Shown here piece by piece: positions 1 to 8,579 of a stretch of 62,330 nt of DNA (its first letter is position 1; each line of letters begins with the position of its first letter). Made by a program: the position numbers and the translations under genes. The stretch comes from an uncultured Pelagibacteraceae bacterium (lineage in GTDB: Bacteria > Pseudomonadota > Alphaproteobacteria > Pelagibacterales > Pelagibacteraceae), in NCBI GenBank assembly GCA_902596325.1, contig CACJTN010000005.1:1-62330 (forward strand), read 5' to 3'. The notes beneath the pieces were generated by a model. That model was not told the DNA's origin, ran no database searches, and saw only the letters and a program-made list of their open reading frames with translations.

Positions 1-668
1 GAATATTTGAAAATGGAAAAGTTTTCGAAAAGGTGGGCGTAAACTTTTCAGAAGTGTATGGTAAATTTTCAAATAAATTTAAAAAAAACATCCCGGGGAC
101 AGAAAAAAGTTCTAAATTTTGGGCGTCAGGTATTTCAGTTGTAATGCACATGAAAAATCCATACGTGCCTGCTATGCATTTCAATACTCGATATATAGTA
201 ACAGGACATGGTTGGTTTGGTGGTGGAATGGATGTAACACCATGTTTTAATGACAAAAAATTAGAGAGATGGTTTCACTCAAAATTAAAGAATGCATGTG
301 ATAAACACAATAAAACGTATTATCCAAAATATAAGAAATGGTGTGATCAATATTTTTATTTGCCACATAGGAATGAAAGTAGAGGTATTGGAGGAATTTT
401 TTTTGATTACAAGAAAGATAATTATGAAAAAGATTTTTCATTTATAAGAGACGTAGGATTAAATTTTAAAGAAATTTTTAAAGAGATTATAAAAATTAAA
501 AACAAAAAAAAATGGAAAAAAAAAGATAAAGACATACAGTATATAAAGCGAGGAAGATATGTAGAATTTAATTTGCTTTATGATAGAGGAACTAAGTTTG
601 GTTTACAAACTGGCGGAAACGTAGAAGGTATTTTAATGTCCTTACCGCCAATTGCAAAGTGGATATAG
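1..668 (+). CDS. hemF: Coproporphyrinogen III oxidase, aerobic (3' part)
   Basis: HemF carries out the oxygen-dependent decarboxylation of coproporphyrinogen III to protoporphyrinogen IX in heme synthesis, in the cytoplasm. The reading frame is open from the left edge (codons from base 3), so the true start lies outside the window and the GTG at 33 is internal. Family motifs are visible: FENGKVFEK at the edge, the stretch HFNTRYI, and [10 protein letters not shown], which matches the conserved GGG(M/I)D(L/V)TP motif of HemF. The C-terminal half carries [10 protein letters not shown] and the [15 protein letters not shown] region expected of the family. The stop overlaps nothing, and greA starts 2 bases later, suggesting co-transcription. 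The family is certain; only the N-terminus is missing. Confidence 0.96.
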   Translation, partial: IFENGKVFEKVGVNFSEVYGKFSNKFKKNIPGTEKSSKFWASGISVVMHMKNPYVPAMHFNTRYIVTGHGWFGGGMDVTPCFNDKKLERWFHSKLKNACDKHNKTYYPKYKKWCDQYFYLPHRNESRGIGGIFFDYKKDNYEKDFSFIRDVGLNFKEIFKEIIKIKNKKKWKKKDKDIQYIKRGRYVEFNLLYDRGTKFGLQTGGNVEGILMSLPPIAKWI

Positions 669-669
669 A

Positions 670-1146
670 ATGGAAAAAGAACCAATAACCATTAATGGAT
701 TACAGAAACTAAAAGATGAGTTAATATTTTTAAAAGAAAAAAAAAGACCAGAGATTGTATCTGCAATTGCAGAGGCAAGATCTCATGGTGACTTAAAAGA
801 AAATGCTGAATATCACGCGGCAAAAGAGCAACAGTCACATAATGAAGGAAGAATTCAAGAAGTTGAAGACATAATAGCTAGAGCCAATGTTATTGATGTC
901 ACAAAATTAAATAACGATGGGAAAGTAATATTTGGATCAACTGTTTTTTTAGATAATTTAGATACTGCAGAAAAAATTAGTTACAAGATAGTTGGAAAAG
1001 ATGAGGCAGATTTAACAAAGAAATTAATTTACTTTCAATCACCAATAGGCAAAGGATTAATAGGTAAAAATAAAGGAGATTTAGTAGAAATTAAAACACC
1101 ATCTGGCTCAAAGAATTTTGAAATTATAAATGTAGAATATATTTAA
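670..1146 (+). CDS. greA: Transcription elongation factor GreA
   Basis: GreA binds RNA polymerase in the secondary channel and stimulates cleavage of backtracked transcripts. The protein is 158 residues, the usual GreA length. The N-terminal half (about 1-75) is the charged antiparallel coiled coil with the family motif [19 protein letters not shown] and the acidic tip; the rest is the FKBP-like C-terminal domain with GSTVFL and [11 protein letters not shown] chose ATG 670 over an upstream TTG at 652 because it gives the canonical MEKEPIT start and begins 2 bases after the hemF stop. The 3' end overlaps the convergent CCA-adding enzyme gene by 4 bases. Confidence 0.96.
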   Translation: MEKEPITINGLQKLKDELIFLKEKKRPEIVSAIAEARSHGDLKENAEYHAAKEQQSHNEGRIQEVEDIIARANVIDVTKLNNDGKVIFGSTVFLDNLDTAEKISYKIVGKDEADLTKKLIYFQSPIGKGLIGKNKGDLVEIKTPSGSKNFEIINVEYI

Positions 1147-2417
1147 TTATTAATAATTCTGTTTACCTCTTGATTTGTAATTTTAAAATTATTTTGCACC
1201 CATACATCCTCAATTTTTTTAAGTTTAGTACCTAATTCCCTTCCCTCTTTTAAATTGTATTCTTCAATTAAATTTTTAGCCTTAATTGGAAAAATTGGTT
1301 TATTTGCTTCAATTATTAGTTTTTTTAATTTTATCATTTTTGTAATATCTTTTTTTGAAACACAAATTTTAAAGTCTATAAGATCTATCACAAATGATTT
1401 GTCATTGTAATAAACTAGTTTATGGAAATTTTTTTCTGAAAAAAAATTATTATCACTTAATTTGGGATAATTTTGATATAGAAATTTTATACGTTTTTTA
1501 TCATTATTAGATAATTTATATTTGTACAAAAAATAGTCAGTATTATCAGTTTCATCTATTATTAAGATAGAAAGCCAAAATAAGAAATCTTTTGACTGCA
1601 AAATTTCTAGTGCTTGATCGTTTAATTTTTCTAGTAGTTGAATATTTTTTAATTCAGGAAAAACTAAATTTAATATTTTTACTAAAAATTCATCATCGTT
1701 TATTTTAAAAATATTTTTAGATTTAAATATTTTTTCTAATTCATTTAATAGTCTTTCTTTCGAAATTTTATTTATACCAGATATATTTTTTAATATTTTT
1801 TTTTGTATATCGAGATCATGCGGTTGATTACTATAATCTAAAAAAAACCTTATATATCTCAATACTCTCAAGTAATCCTCTCTTATTCTATTCTCAGCAT
1901 TTCCTATAAATTTAACTTTTCCATTTTTTAAATCTTTCTTACCTTCAAATGGATCATATAAATTTCCCTCTAAATCCGCATATATACAATTGATAGAAAA
2001 ATCTCTTCTAGCTGCGTCCTCATACCATTTCTTTGTAAATTCAACATCTGCATGTCTGCCATAACTTTTTATATCTCTTCTTAGTGATGTAATTTCTAAT
2101 TTTTCATTATTTATTTTGGCAGTAATAGTTCCATGTTCTATTCCTGTCTCAAAAAATTTTATATTGTTGTTTTTTAGTATTAGCTTTACCTCTTCAGGTG
2201 TTAAATCCACTGCTAAATCAATGTCGTCTATATTTTCGTTGCTTAAAGCTTTTCTGACACAACCACCAATAAATCTGATTTGGCAATTATTTAAATCATT
2301 AGAAAAAATATTGAAGATTTTTTTAATTTCATATTTTTTCTTCAAATTTTCAAATTTTAAATTTGTATTTAAATTGATATTTTTTTGTTTAATAAATTTT
2401 AATAAAAAATTTTTCAT
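1143..2417 (-). CDS. CCA-adding tRNA nucleotidyltransferase / poly(A) polymerase family
   Basis: The protein (424 residues) belongs to class II nucleotidyltransferases that add or repair the 3' CCA of tRNA. The head domain shows GGCVRKAL (residues 51-58) and the catalytic D-x-D (D65, D67) in DDIDLAVD, followed by a TSLRRD-type motif and [13 protein letters not shown], which resembles motif B/C of this family. A C-terminal helical body follows (about 200-424). Its start lies only 3 bases from the 3' end of the neighbouring tRNA-Gln on the same strand, so the tRNA and this tRNA-maturation gene may be transcribed together. Poly(A) polymerase activity cannot be excluded from sequence alone; in alphaproteobacteria members of this group usually serve as the CCA enzyme. 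Confidence 0.9.
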   Translation of the reverse strand: MKNFLLKFIKQKNINLNTNLKFENLKKKYEIKKIFNIFSNDLNNCQIRFIGGCVRKALSNENIDDIDLAVDLTPEEVKLILKNNNIKFFETGIEHGTITAKINNEKLEITSLRRDIKSYGRHADVEFTKKWYEDAARRDFSINCIYADLEGNLYDPFEGKKDLKNGKVKFIGNAENRIREDYLRVLRYIRFFLDYSNQPHDLDIQKKILKNISGINKISKERLLNELEKIFKSKNIFKINDDEFLVKILNLVFPELKNIQLLEKLNDQALEILQSKDFLFWLSILIIDETDNTDYFLYKYKLSNNDKKRIKFLYQNYPKLSDNNFFSEKNFHKLVYYNDKSFVIDLIDFKICVSKKDITKMIKLKKLIIEANKPIFPIKAKNLIEEYNLKEGRELGTKLKKIEDVWVQNNFKITNQEVNRIINN

Positions 2418-2420
2418 AAT

Positions 2421-2495
2421 TGGCTGGGGCGCTAGGATTCGAACCTAGGAATGGCGGTACCAAAAACCGCTGCCTTACCACTTGGCTACGCCCCA
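2421..2495 (-). tRNA. tRNA-Gln (anticodon TTG), CCA encoded
   Basis: Reading the minus strand gives a full cloverleaf of 75 bases. The acceptor stem is TGGGGCG paired with CGCCCCA, then discriminator G and an encoded CCA (2421-2423). The anticodon stem is GCGGT/ACCGC around loop TTTTGGT, giving anticodon TTG for glutamine. The T arm contains the standard GGTTCGAATCC. No intron is present. Confidence 0.97.
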
Positions 2496-2520
2496 AAAAT
2501 TATTTTAAAACCTTAAATTC

Positions 2521-3357
2521 TTATATAGTTTTAGATGAAATACACCAATGTTTTTTATATTTTTTTTTAATTAATTTTGTCCCATTTAGCGCATCTTTTT
2601 TTGTTAAAAAATAAGCTACCAAAGCCGATCCAGATCCTGTCATCCTAGCAAATAATATATTTTTCAAGCTTGTTAAATCATTTTTTAATTTGCCCAGAGA
2701 GGGGTATTTTTTAAATACAATGGTTTCTAAATCGTTATTTAATTTAATTAATTTTTTAACATTTAAAATTTTATTATTTGAGAGTTGAAAATCACTATAA
2801 TTCCTAACTTTTTGATAAATTTTCCCAGTTTTACAACCATAATTTGGTTTAACTATCGTAAGGTAAAGTTTTATTTTTTTATTAAATTCTCTCATTTTGC
2901 CATTTTTTGTAATAATTTTATTTTTTGTATTCAATCCAAGGCATACGTCAGATCCAATTTGAGTGCATATTTTTAAAAGTTTTTTTTTATTTAGATATAA
3001 TTTTTCTATTTTATTAAAATAATTTAATAATGTTGCTGCATTAATTGAACCTCCCCCCATGCCTGATTGGGTTGGAATATTTTTTTTAATTTTAATTTTA
3101 TATTTATACTTTAATAGTTTTTTTTTATCTAATAAATCCAGTAATTTCGAAATTGTATTAGTACTACTAATATTTTTAGAAAATTTACCATAAAAAGTTA
3201 TTTTATGTTTTTTTGCATTTATTTTTTTCACATATAAAAGATCATATAAATCAGAAAACATAACTAATGTTTCAATTCTATGAAAATTACTCTTTAATTT
3301 TTTTATAACGTTTAAATGAACATTTATTTTAGAAAAAGATTTTATCTTGTATTCCAT
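2521..3357 (-). CDS. ispE: 4-diphosphocytidyl-2-C-methyl-D-erythritol kinase
   Basis: IspE phosphorylates CDP-methylerythritol in the non-mevalonate (MEP) route to isopentenyl diphosphate. The 278-residue protein is a GHMP kinase: N-terminal SFSKINVHLNV, and the ATP-binding glycine loop IPTQSGMGGGS at residues 94-104, where this family usually has P-x-G-A-G-L-G-G-G-S. A C-terminal MTGSGSA motif matches GHMP motif 3. The start overlaps the stop of the TPR gene upstream by 1 base, so the two are probably one operon. The MEP pathway also feeds the carotenoid genes at 15422-19680 and ispH at 19833. Confidence 0.93.
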   Translation of the reverse strand: MEYKIKSFSKINVHLNVIKKLKSNFHRIETLVMFSDLYDLLYVKKINAKKHKITFYGKFSKNISSTNTISKLLDLLDKKKLLKYKYKIKIKKNIPTQSGMGGGSINAATLLNYFNKIEKLYLNKKKLLKICTQIGSDVCLGLNTKNKIITKNGKMREFNKKIKLYLTIVKPNYGCKTGKIYQKVRNYSDFQLSNNKILNVKKLIKLNNDLETIVFKKYPSLGKLKNDLTSLKNILFARMTGSGSALVAYFLTKKDALNGTKLIKKKYKKHWCISSKTI

Positions 3358-5036
3358 TAACTTTTTGTAAGTCCGAAGATTAGCTTATTTTTAACTTCCT
3401 CAAGATTTATTTCACCGTCATTTTCAATTTTAAGAACATTTTTCCAAAAATATTTAGCCTGAATTTTTCGGTTTAACTTCCACAAAATATCTGCATAATG
3501 ATCCATGATAACAGGATCATCTGGTTTTAACTGCAAAGCTTGATTTATATATTTTTCAGCTTTAACAAAATCTCCAGTTAAATAATATGCCCATCCCAAA
3601 GAATCTGTTATGTACGGATTATTAGTAGTGTTTTGGTAAGCTTCTTTCAACATTTCGATTGATCTATCAATATTTATATTTCGTTCTAACCAGCTATAGG
3701 CTAAATAATTTAGAACATAAGGATCATTGGGAAAAATACTTAAAGAATTTAATAAATCCATATCTGCTTTTTTATATTCTTTCAACCTTTCAAAGCTGCT
3801 CCCCCTTCTATACAAGGCATCAGCATATGAATCTGATTTTTTATCTAATTTATTGAGCACTAAATTATAATAATTTATAGATCTTTGGTATTGTCCAAAA
3901 TTCTTATGAATATTGGCTACATCAAACAAAATTTTATAATGAGGATCCTTTATTTTATCTAAATTTTTTTCGATGAATTTTAGTGACTCACTATCATTTT
4001 GCTCAATTGAAATTATTTGTCCAATTTTTTTTATTCTATACCAACTGTACATTATGTCATTTCTATCTATTAGATTTAGAAACTTTTTTGCTAGTTCAAA
4101 GTTTTCAACTAAAATATAATTTTCAGCAAGAAGAGATAAATTGAAATAAAACTTTGGATTTAAATACTGAGATAAATTAAGATAAAAGTTTGATTTAACA
4201 AATTCATCCTGAGAGCTGTAAAGATTAGAAATTAAAAAGAAAAATTCGGCAACGAGATCATTTGGACTTTCGCAAGAAAAAAAGTCATTAAACTTGTAAA
4301 ATTCACCTTTCTCAATCCAAAGCTTTGATTGAGAAATTAATAAATTACTATTTAAAGGGTTAATTGATTTTGAAATCTCGTTAGCATATTCAATATTTTT
4401 ATTATTAACTAATTGTCTCAAATAAAAAAAAATATACCTCGAAAAATCACCATCATCTGTATTTATTATGTTTAAAAATTTATTACTAGACTCTGCACTA
4501 CCTAAATAACAATCCTGAAATGCATCTGTTACTAAGGTTAATTTTCCAAAGTTACTGTTATCACTAAATTTTTTTTTGTTAGAAAAAAGATTTACATAAC
4601 TTTCTAATGTACTTTTAATAATTGCCTCAAATGTAGTTTGCTCGTCAAATTGCTTCAAGCTTTCAATATATATTTTAGCATTCAAAAAATCTTTTTTATT
4701 AATAGCATCTACGATTAAAATTACATAAGCTTCAAAAAAATTAGAGTTGTTGGTGTTTTTATTTTTTGAGATTTCTTTAATTGCTTTTTTAACATCTCCA
4801 ATTTCTACTAATGAGAAAATATAATTTTTTAAAAAAGTTTCATGTTGAGAAATTAGAGCTTTAGAAGAATTATAGTATTTTATAGCTCTTTCATTATTCA
4901 CATTATCAAATGAGACTAAAGCTGAAAAATAATTGGACAGATACCTCTGGTTGAAATTTTTTTGATCAAATGATTTTGATTGTACATTTGTTTGGTATAA
5001 TAAAAATATACTCAAGATTAAAAATTTTTTAAACAT
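3357..5036 (-). CDS. Exported TPR-repeat protein
   Basis: The 559-residue protein has a classical signal peptide (about 1-24: two Lys, a hydrophobic run, then TNVQSKS), so it should be periplasmic or outer-membrane associated. The C-terminal third contains clear tetratricopeptide repeats, for example ADALYRRGSSFERLKEYKKAD, DPYVLNYLAYSWLERNINIDRS and ITDSLGWAYYLTGDFVKAEKY, typical of protein-binding scaffolds. I chose ATG 5036 rather than 5054 because it gives the intact signal peptide. A TPR gene next to ispE is a recurrent alphaproteobacterial arrangement. No catalytic motif is visible; the specific role is unknown. Confidence 0.8.
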   Translation of the reverse strand: MFKKFLILSIFLLYQTNVQSKSFDQKNFNQRYLSNYFSALVSFDNVNNERAIKYYNSSKALISQHETFLKNYIFSLVEIGDVKKAIKEISKNKNTNNSNFFEAYVILIVDAINKKDFLNAKIYIESLKQFDEQTTFEAIIKSTLESYVNLFSNKKKFSDNSNFGKLTLVTDAFQDCYLGSAESSNKFLNIINTDDGDFSRYIFFYLRQLVNNKNIEYANEISKSINPLNSNLLISQSKLWIEKGEFYKFNDFFSCESPNDLVAEFFFLISNLYSSQDEFVKSNFYLNLSQYLNPKFYFNLSLLAENYILVENFELAKKFLNLIDRNDIMYSWYRIKKIGQIISIEQNDSESLKFIEKNLDKIKDPHYKILFDVANIHKNFGQYQRSINYYNLVLNKLDKKSDSYADALYRRGSSFERLKEYKKADMDLLNSLSIFPNDPYVLNYLAYSWLERNINIDRSIEMLKEAYQNTTNNPYITDSLGWAYYLTGDFVKAEKYINQALQLKPDDPVIMDHYADILWKLNRKIQAKYFWKNVLKIENDGEINLEEVKNKLIFGLTKS

Positions 5037-5046
5037 TCTGAATATT

Positions 5047-5736
5047 ATGATCATAAATGATAAAAATCAAAATGACATATTTGGTGAAATGGAGATAGAT
5101 TATGTATTCTCAAATAATCCTATAAATAGAGTCCATAAGATTGACGAACAAGAAAATAAAACTCAACTTTTGGTGGATTTAGAGAAAAAAATACAAAATA
5201 TTGAAAATTGTGAACTTAAAAAGAATGCTAAAAAAATTGTTTTTAGTGACGGCAAACAGGATAGCAAAATTATGATTATCGGTGAGGGACCTGGTCAAAA
5301 GGAGGATGAACAGGGTAAACCTTTTGTTGGAGAAGCAGGTATTCTTTTAAATAAAATGCTTATGGCTATAAATATTAGAAGAGAACAGGTTTACATAACA
5401 AACGTTGTTAATTATAGGCCACCCAATAACAGAAAACCAGAGCCAAAAGAAGTAGCAAGATACTCAGAATTTCTTCGTGAACATATATTAATAATTAATC
5501 CAGCAATTTTAGTATTGTTAGGTAGTACAGCAATGGAAGCTTTACTGGGATATAAACTTAAGATAACGAAAGAAAGAGGTATTTGGAAAGAAGTAATAAT
5601 TAAAAATAAGGTATATAAAACTATCGTATCATTTCACCCCGCATACTTACTAAGACAACCTGAACAGAAAAAATTTTCTTGGATAGATCTAAAAGAGATA
5701 AAAAAAGAAATCGAAAGATCGAAAATAAAAATCTAA
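5047..5736 (+). CDS. Family 4-like uracil-DNA glycosylase without Fe-S cysteines
   Basis: The protein (229 residues) carries the uracil-DNA glycosylase superfamily motifs in order: GEGPGQKEDEQGKPFVG (residues 79-95, catalytic motif A), TNVVNYRPPNNRKPEP (118-133) and the DNA-binding SFHPAYLLR (195-203). It would excise uracil from DNA. It differs from classical family 4 enzymes in having one cysteine in all (C55). The partner cysteines of the [4Fe-4S] cluster, normally near C-P-L and in CRPP and the following helix, are replaced (NYRPP, then VARYSEF). The start is 10 bases from the divergent TPR gene start, and the stop overlaps the rnhB ATG by one base (TAATG). Confidence 0.86.
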   Translation: MIINDKNQNDIFGEMEIDYVFSNNPINRVHKIDEQENKTQLLVDLEKKIQNIENCELKKNAKKIVFSDGKQDSKIMIIGEGPGQKEDEQGKPFVGEAGILLNKMLMAINIRREQVYITNVVNYRPPNNRKPEPKEVARYSEFLREHILIINPAILVLLGSTAMEALLGYKLKITKERGIWKEVIIKNKVYKTIVSFHPAYLLRQPEQKKFSWIDLKEIKKEIERSKIKI

Positions 5737-6308
5737 TGAAAAAAATAATTGCAGGAGTTGACGAAGCTGGCAGAGGTAGTCTTATTGGCCCAGTTTATGC
5801 TGCAGCTGTAATATTAAAAAAAAACATAAATAAAAAATCATTAAAAGATTCTAAGAAAATTTCAAAACAAAAAAGAGAAGTTTTAGATAAATATATAAAA
5901 AAAAATTCTATTTGGTCGGTAGGTTCAGCTTCAGTAAAAGAAATTGAAAAACTCAACATTTTAAATGCAACACTGTTAGCAATGAAAAGAGCAATTAGAA
6001 AATTAAAGAAAAAACCAAATTTAACCCTTATTGATGGAAACAAAACTCCCCATATGCCTTATTATAATTTAAGATACATTGTCAAAGGAGATCAAAAAAT
6101 TGCAGAAATATCAGCTGCCTCAATAATCGCTAAGGTTTCTCGTGACAAAGTTATTAAAAATTTATCAAAAAAGTTTTCAGGATATTTTTGGGATAAAAAT
6201 TATGGATATGGAACTAAAAAACACATATTAGCTATTAAAAAACTTGGGGTTACAGAATATCATCGTAAAAAATTTAAACCTATACACAATATATTGATTA
6301 AAAAATAA
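5736..6308 (+). CDS. rnhB: Ribonuclease HII
   Basis: RNase HII cleaves RNA-DNA hybrids and single ribonucleotides embedded in DNA. The 190-residue protein has the family signature GVDEAGRG (D9, E10) followed by GPVYAAAVIL, then LIDGN (D100) and VKGDQK (D119), which together supply the four acidic metal ligands. AASIIAKVSRD is also conserved. I used ATG 5736, which overlaps the upstream glycosylase stop by one base; an earlier in-frame start at 5679 would only add a basic tail inside the glycosylase gene. The pairing with a uracil glycosylase suggests a small DNA-repair operon. Confidence 0.95.
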   Translation: MKKIIAGVDEAGRGSLIGPVYAAAVILKKNINKKSLKDSKKISKQKREVLDKYIKKNSIWSVGSASVKEIEKLNILNATLLAMKRAIRKLKKKPNLTLIDGNKTPHMPYYNLRYIVKGDQKIAEISAASIIAKVSRDKVIKNLSKKFSGYFWDKNYGYGTKKHILAIKKLGVTEYHRKKFKPIHNILIKK

Positions 6309-6347
6309 TCTCTAACACAAATCATTTATTAAAATTTCAATCTGAAG

Positions 6348-6376
6348 TTGACTGAGACTCTAAGCTAGAGTCTACT
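6348..6376 (+). promoter_or_regulatory. Predicted ccrM promoter with a GANTC dyad in the spacer
   Basis: TTGACT (6348-6353) and TCTACT (6371-6376) are separated by 17 bases and could be -35 and -10 elements for ccrM (ATG 6390). The spacer holds a perfect 8-bp inverted repeat, AGACTCTA (6355-6362) and TAGAGTCT (6366-6373), with a 3-base loop. Each arm contains one GANTC site (6356-6360 and 6368-6372), the sequence CcrM methylates. The -10 match is only 4 of 6, so the promoter call is moderate; the dyad itself is certain. Confidence 0.55.
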
Positions 6377-6389
6377 TAACTTTATAGAA

Positions 6390-7481
6390 ATGAAACATCT
6401 AAATTACAATAATAGAATCGTAAATGGAAATTGTATTGATGAATTAAAAAAAATTCCAGAAAAAAGTTTTGATTTAATATTTGCTGACCCGCCATACAAC
6501 ATGCAGCTTGGTGAAATGTTAAAAAGGCCAGACAATTCAAAGGTTGATAGTGTAAATGATGAGTGGGACAAGTTTAAAAATTTTAAAAGTTATGATGAAT
6601 TTTCAAATTTATGGTTAAAAGAATGTAAGAGAGTTTTGAAGGATAATGGAAGTATTTGGGTAATTGGTTCATATCACAACATATTTAGATTAGGTTATCA
6701 TATGCAAAATTTAGATTACTGGATATTAAACGATGTAATTTGGAGAAAAAGAAATCCGATGCCTAATTTTAGAGGGACTCGTTTTACTAATGCTCACGAA
6801 ACTTTAATTTGGGCATCAAAAAATAAGAAATCTAAATATACTTTTAATTACCAATCATTAAAGTGTTTAAATGATGATTTACAAATGAGATCTGATTGGC
6901 TTTTACCTATTTGCAGTGGCAAGGAAAGGTTAAAAAAGAACGGAAAAAAAGTTCATTCTACACAAAAACCCGAATCTTTACTTCATCGAATAATACTAGC
7001 CACAACAAATAAAGGTCATTCAATCTTTGATCCATTTTTAGGAACTGGAACCACTGCTGTAGTTGCAAAAAAATTAGGTAGAGAATTTTTTGGTATTGAG
7101 AGAGATAAGAATTATTTTTTAGCGGCCCAAGAGAGAATTAGCAAAACTAAGAAGATTGATGATGAAAGTTTAGATACAATTGAAAACAATAAATCAAAGC
7201 CAAGAATTGCATTTGGATCTTTGGTAGAGATGGGAATCTTAAAACCAGGTTCAATGCTTTTTGATCAAAAGAAGAAAGTTAGTGCTAAAATTATGGTTGA
7301 CGGTAGTATAAAATATAAACATGCAGAAGGTTCTATTCATAAAGTTGCTGCACAAATAATGGGTACCGAAAGTTATAATGGTTGGACTTATTGGCACTAT
7401 CAAGATGGTAAAAATACAATTTTAATTGATGACTTGAGGCAAAGATTTATCAATAAAAGCTTATCTATAAACCTTGCCTAA
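6390..7481 (+). CDS. ccrM: Cell-cycle DNA adenine methyltransferase (GANTC)
   Basis: CcrM methylates adenine in GANTC and links DNA replication to gene expression in alphaproteobacteria. The 363-residue protein has catalytic motif DPPY (33-36) and SAM-binding DPFLGTGTT (214-222), in the beta-class order (catalytic motif first). The C-terminal 90 residues (about 270-360, MGILKPGSMLFD through YWHYQ) form the RAMA-type extension typical of CcrM. Length matches Caulobacter CcrM (about 358). The gene has its own 81-base upstream region with two GANTC sites. Its 3' end overlaps the convergent monooxygenase gene by 21 bases. Confidence 0.95.
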   Translation: MKHLNYNNRIVNGNCIDELKKIPEKSFDLIFADPPYNMQLGEMLKRPDNSKVDSVNDEWDKFKNFKSYDEFSNLWLKECKRVLKDNGSIWVIGSYHNIFRLGYHMQNLDYWILNDVIWRKRNPMPNFRGTRFTNAHETLIWASKNKKSKYTFNYQSLKCLNDDLQMRSDWLLPICSGKERLKKNGKKVHSTQKPESLLHRIILATTNKGHSIFDPFLGTGTTAVVAKKLGREFFGIERDKNYFLAAQERISKTKKIDDESLDTIENNKSKPRIAFGSLVEMGILKPGSMLFDQKKKVSAKIMVDGSIKYKHAEGSIHKVAAQIMGTESYNGWTYWHYQDGKNTILIDDLRQRFINKSLSINLA

Positions 7482-8579
7482 ATAACCTTCTAAGAAACTA
7501 TTATTCTTTGAAAGAAACTTCAACGCAATGTCTCTAAAAAATATTGTTATTGGATTTGAGACCTGAAAAGCAAAATGATTAAATTCGGATCTTGATTTAA
7601 TTTGCTTTATTTTCTCTTCTCTACTTTCATAATAATTATCACTAATGCCCTCTAAATTTTTAAAAACCTCATATGCAGAATCTATTGATTGAGATGCTCC
7701 CTGAGCGAATGAGGGTGGAAGAGCATATAATGCATCTCCTGATAAAAAAATTTTTTTATTTTTCGGTTTATCAAATTTACTGCTTACAAAAATTGGATAT
7801 ATAGAGATATTCTCAAGATTATCTTTAAAATTAAATACGGAATTTTTTGATAAAATATCAATGAATTCTTTAATTATTATATTTTTATTTCCATTTTTAA
7901 TCTTCTCTAAATTTTTTTCTGCTATTATAGATATAAAATTTGCTTCATTACTTTGGTTCACAGGATATGTAACAAAATGGAAATTTGGTCCCAAATATAA
8001 TGAAACATCATTATTCTCAATATTTTTTAAATTTCCTCTTATTGCAACAGAATTGTAAAATTTAATACTTTTGATTTGTTTTAAAACCATTTCTCTACTA
8101 CTAGAAAATACACCGTCACATATCACTAAATAATCGGATATCTCTGAAACATTATTCTTAATATTAATTTTAAATTGATCATTTTGATCAATACTTTCTA
8201 TATCTGTATTTAAAATTATTTTTTCTTTCGGTATATTTTTTAATAAAAAATTAATTAAAACTGACCTTTTAATCGTAGTATAAAAATTTTGATTATTATT
8301 AAACTTAGAAATTTCAATCTTAGAAATTAATTTAAGATTTTTTGAATTATAAAAATTTATATTTCTAGGGTAGTTGATGTCGTGTATAGCTATTTGTCTA
8401 AATCCTATTTCATTTAATAATTTAACACCATTAACTGAAAGCTGTATGCCATATCCCTCCTGTAAATTAAAAACTTTTTTTTTTTCTAAAATTTTATAAT
8501 CATAGTTTCCATTTTTTTCCAGAAGGTTAGCCAAGTAAAGTCCAGAAATTCCTGCTCCAATAATCAAAATTTTTTTCAT
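7461..8579 (-). CDS. FAD-dependent monooxygenase (UbiH / salicylate hydroxylase-like)
   Basis: The 372-residue protein has an N-terminal FAD-binding Rossmann motif, IIGAGISGLYLANLLE (residues 5-20), and the second flavin motif LSGDALYALPPSFAQGASQS in the C-terminal third, both features of class A flavoprotein hydroxylases. It probably hydroxylates an aromatic substrate with NAD(P)H and O2; the substrate cannot be told. The start overlaps the mutY stop by one base, so it lies in the mutY transcript. Ubiquinone hydroxylation is one possibility, but the neighbours do not support a specific pathway. Confidence 0.78.
   Translation of the reverse strand: MKKILIIGAGISGLYLANLLEKNGNYDYKILEKKKVFNLQEGYGIQLSVNGVKLLNEIGFRQIAIHDINYPRNINFYNSKNLKLISKIEISKFNNNQNFYTTIKRSVLINFLLKNIPKEKIILNTDIESIDQNDQFKINIKNNVSEISDYLVICDGVFSSSREMVLKQIKSIKFYNSVAIRGNLKNIENNDVSLYLGPNFHFVTYPVNQSNEANFISIIAEKNLEKIKNGNKNIIIKEFIDILSKNSVFNFKDNLENISIYPIFVSSKFDKPKNKKIFLSGDALYALPPSFAQGASQSIDSAYEVFKNLEGISDNYYESREEKIKQIKSRSEFNHFAFQVSNPITIFFRDIALKFLSKNNSFLEGYLGKVYR

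Noticed and set aside
2116-2448. 110-codon plus-strand frame
   Set aside because: It is antisense to the CCA-adding enzyme and runs into the tRNA-Gln gene.
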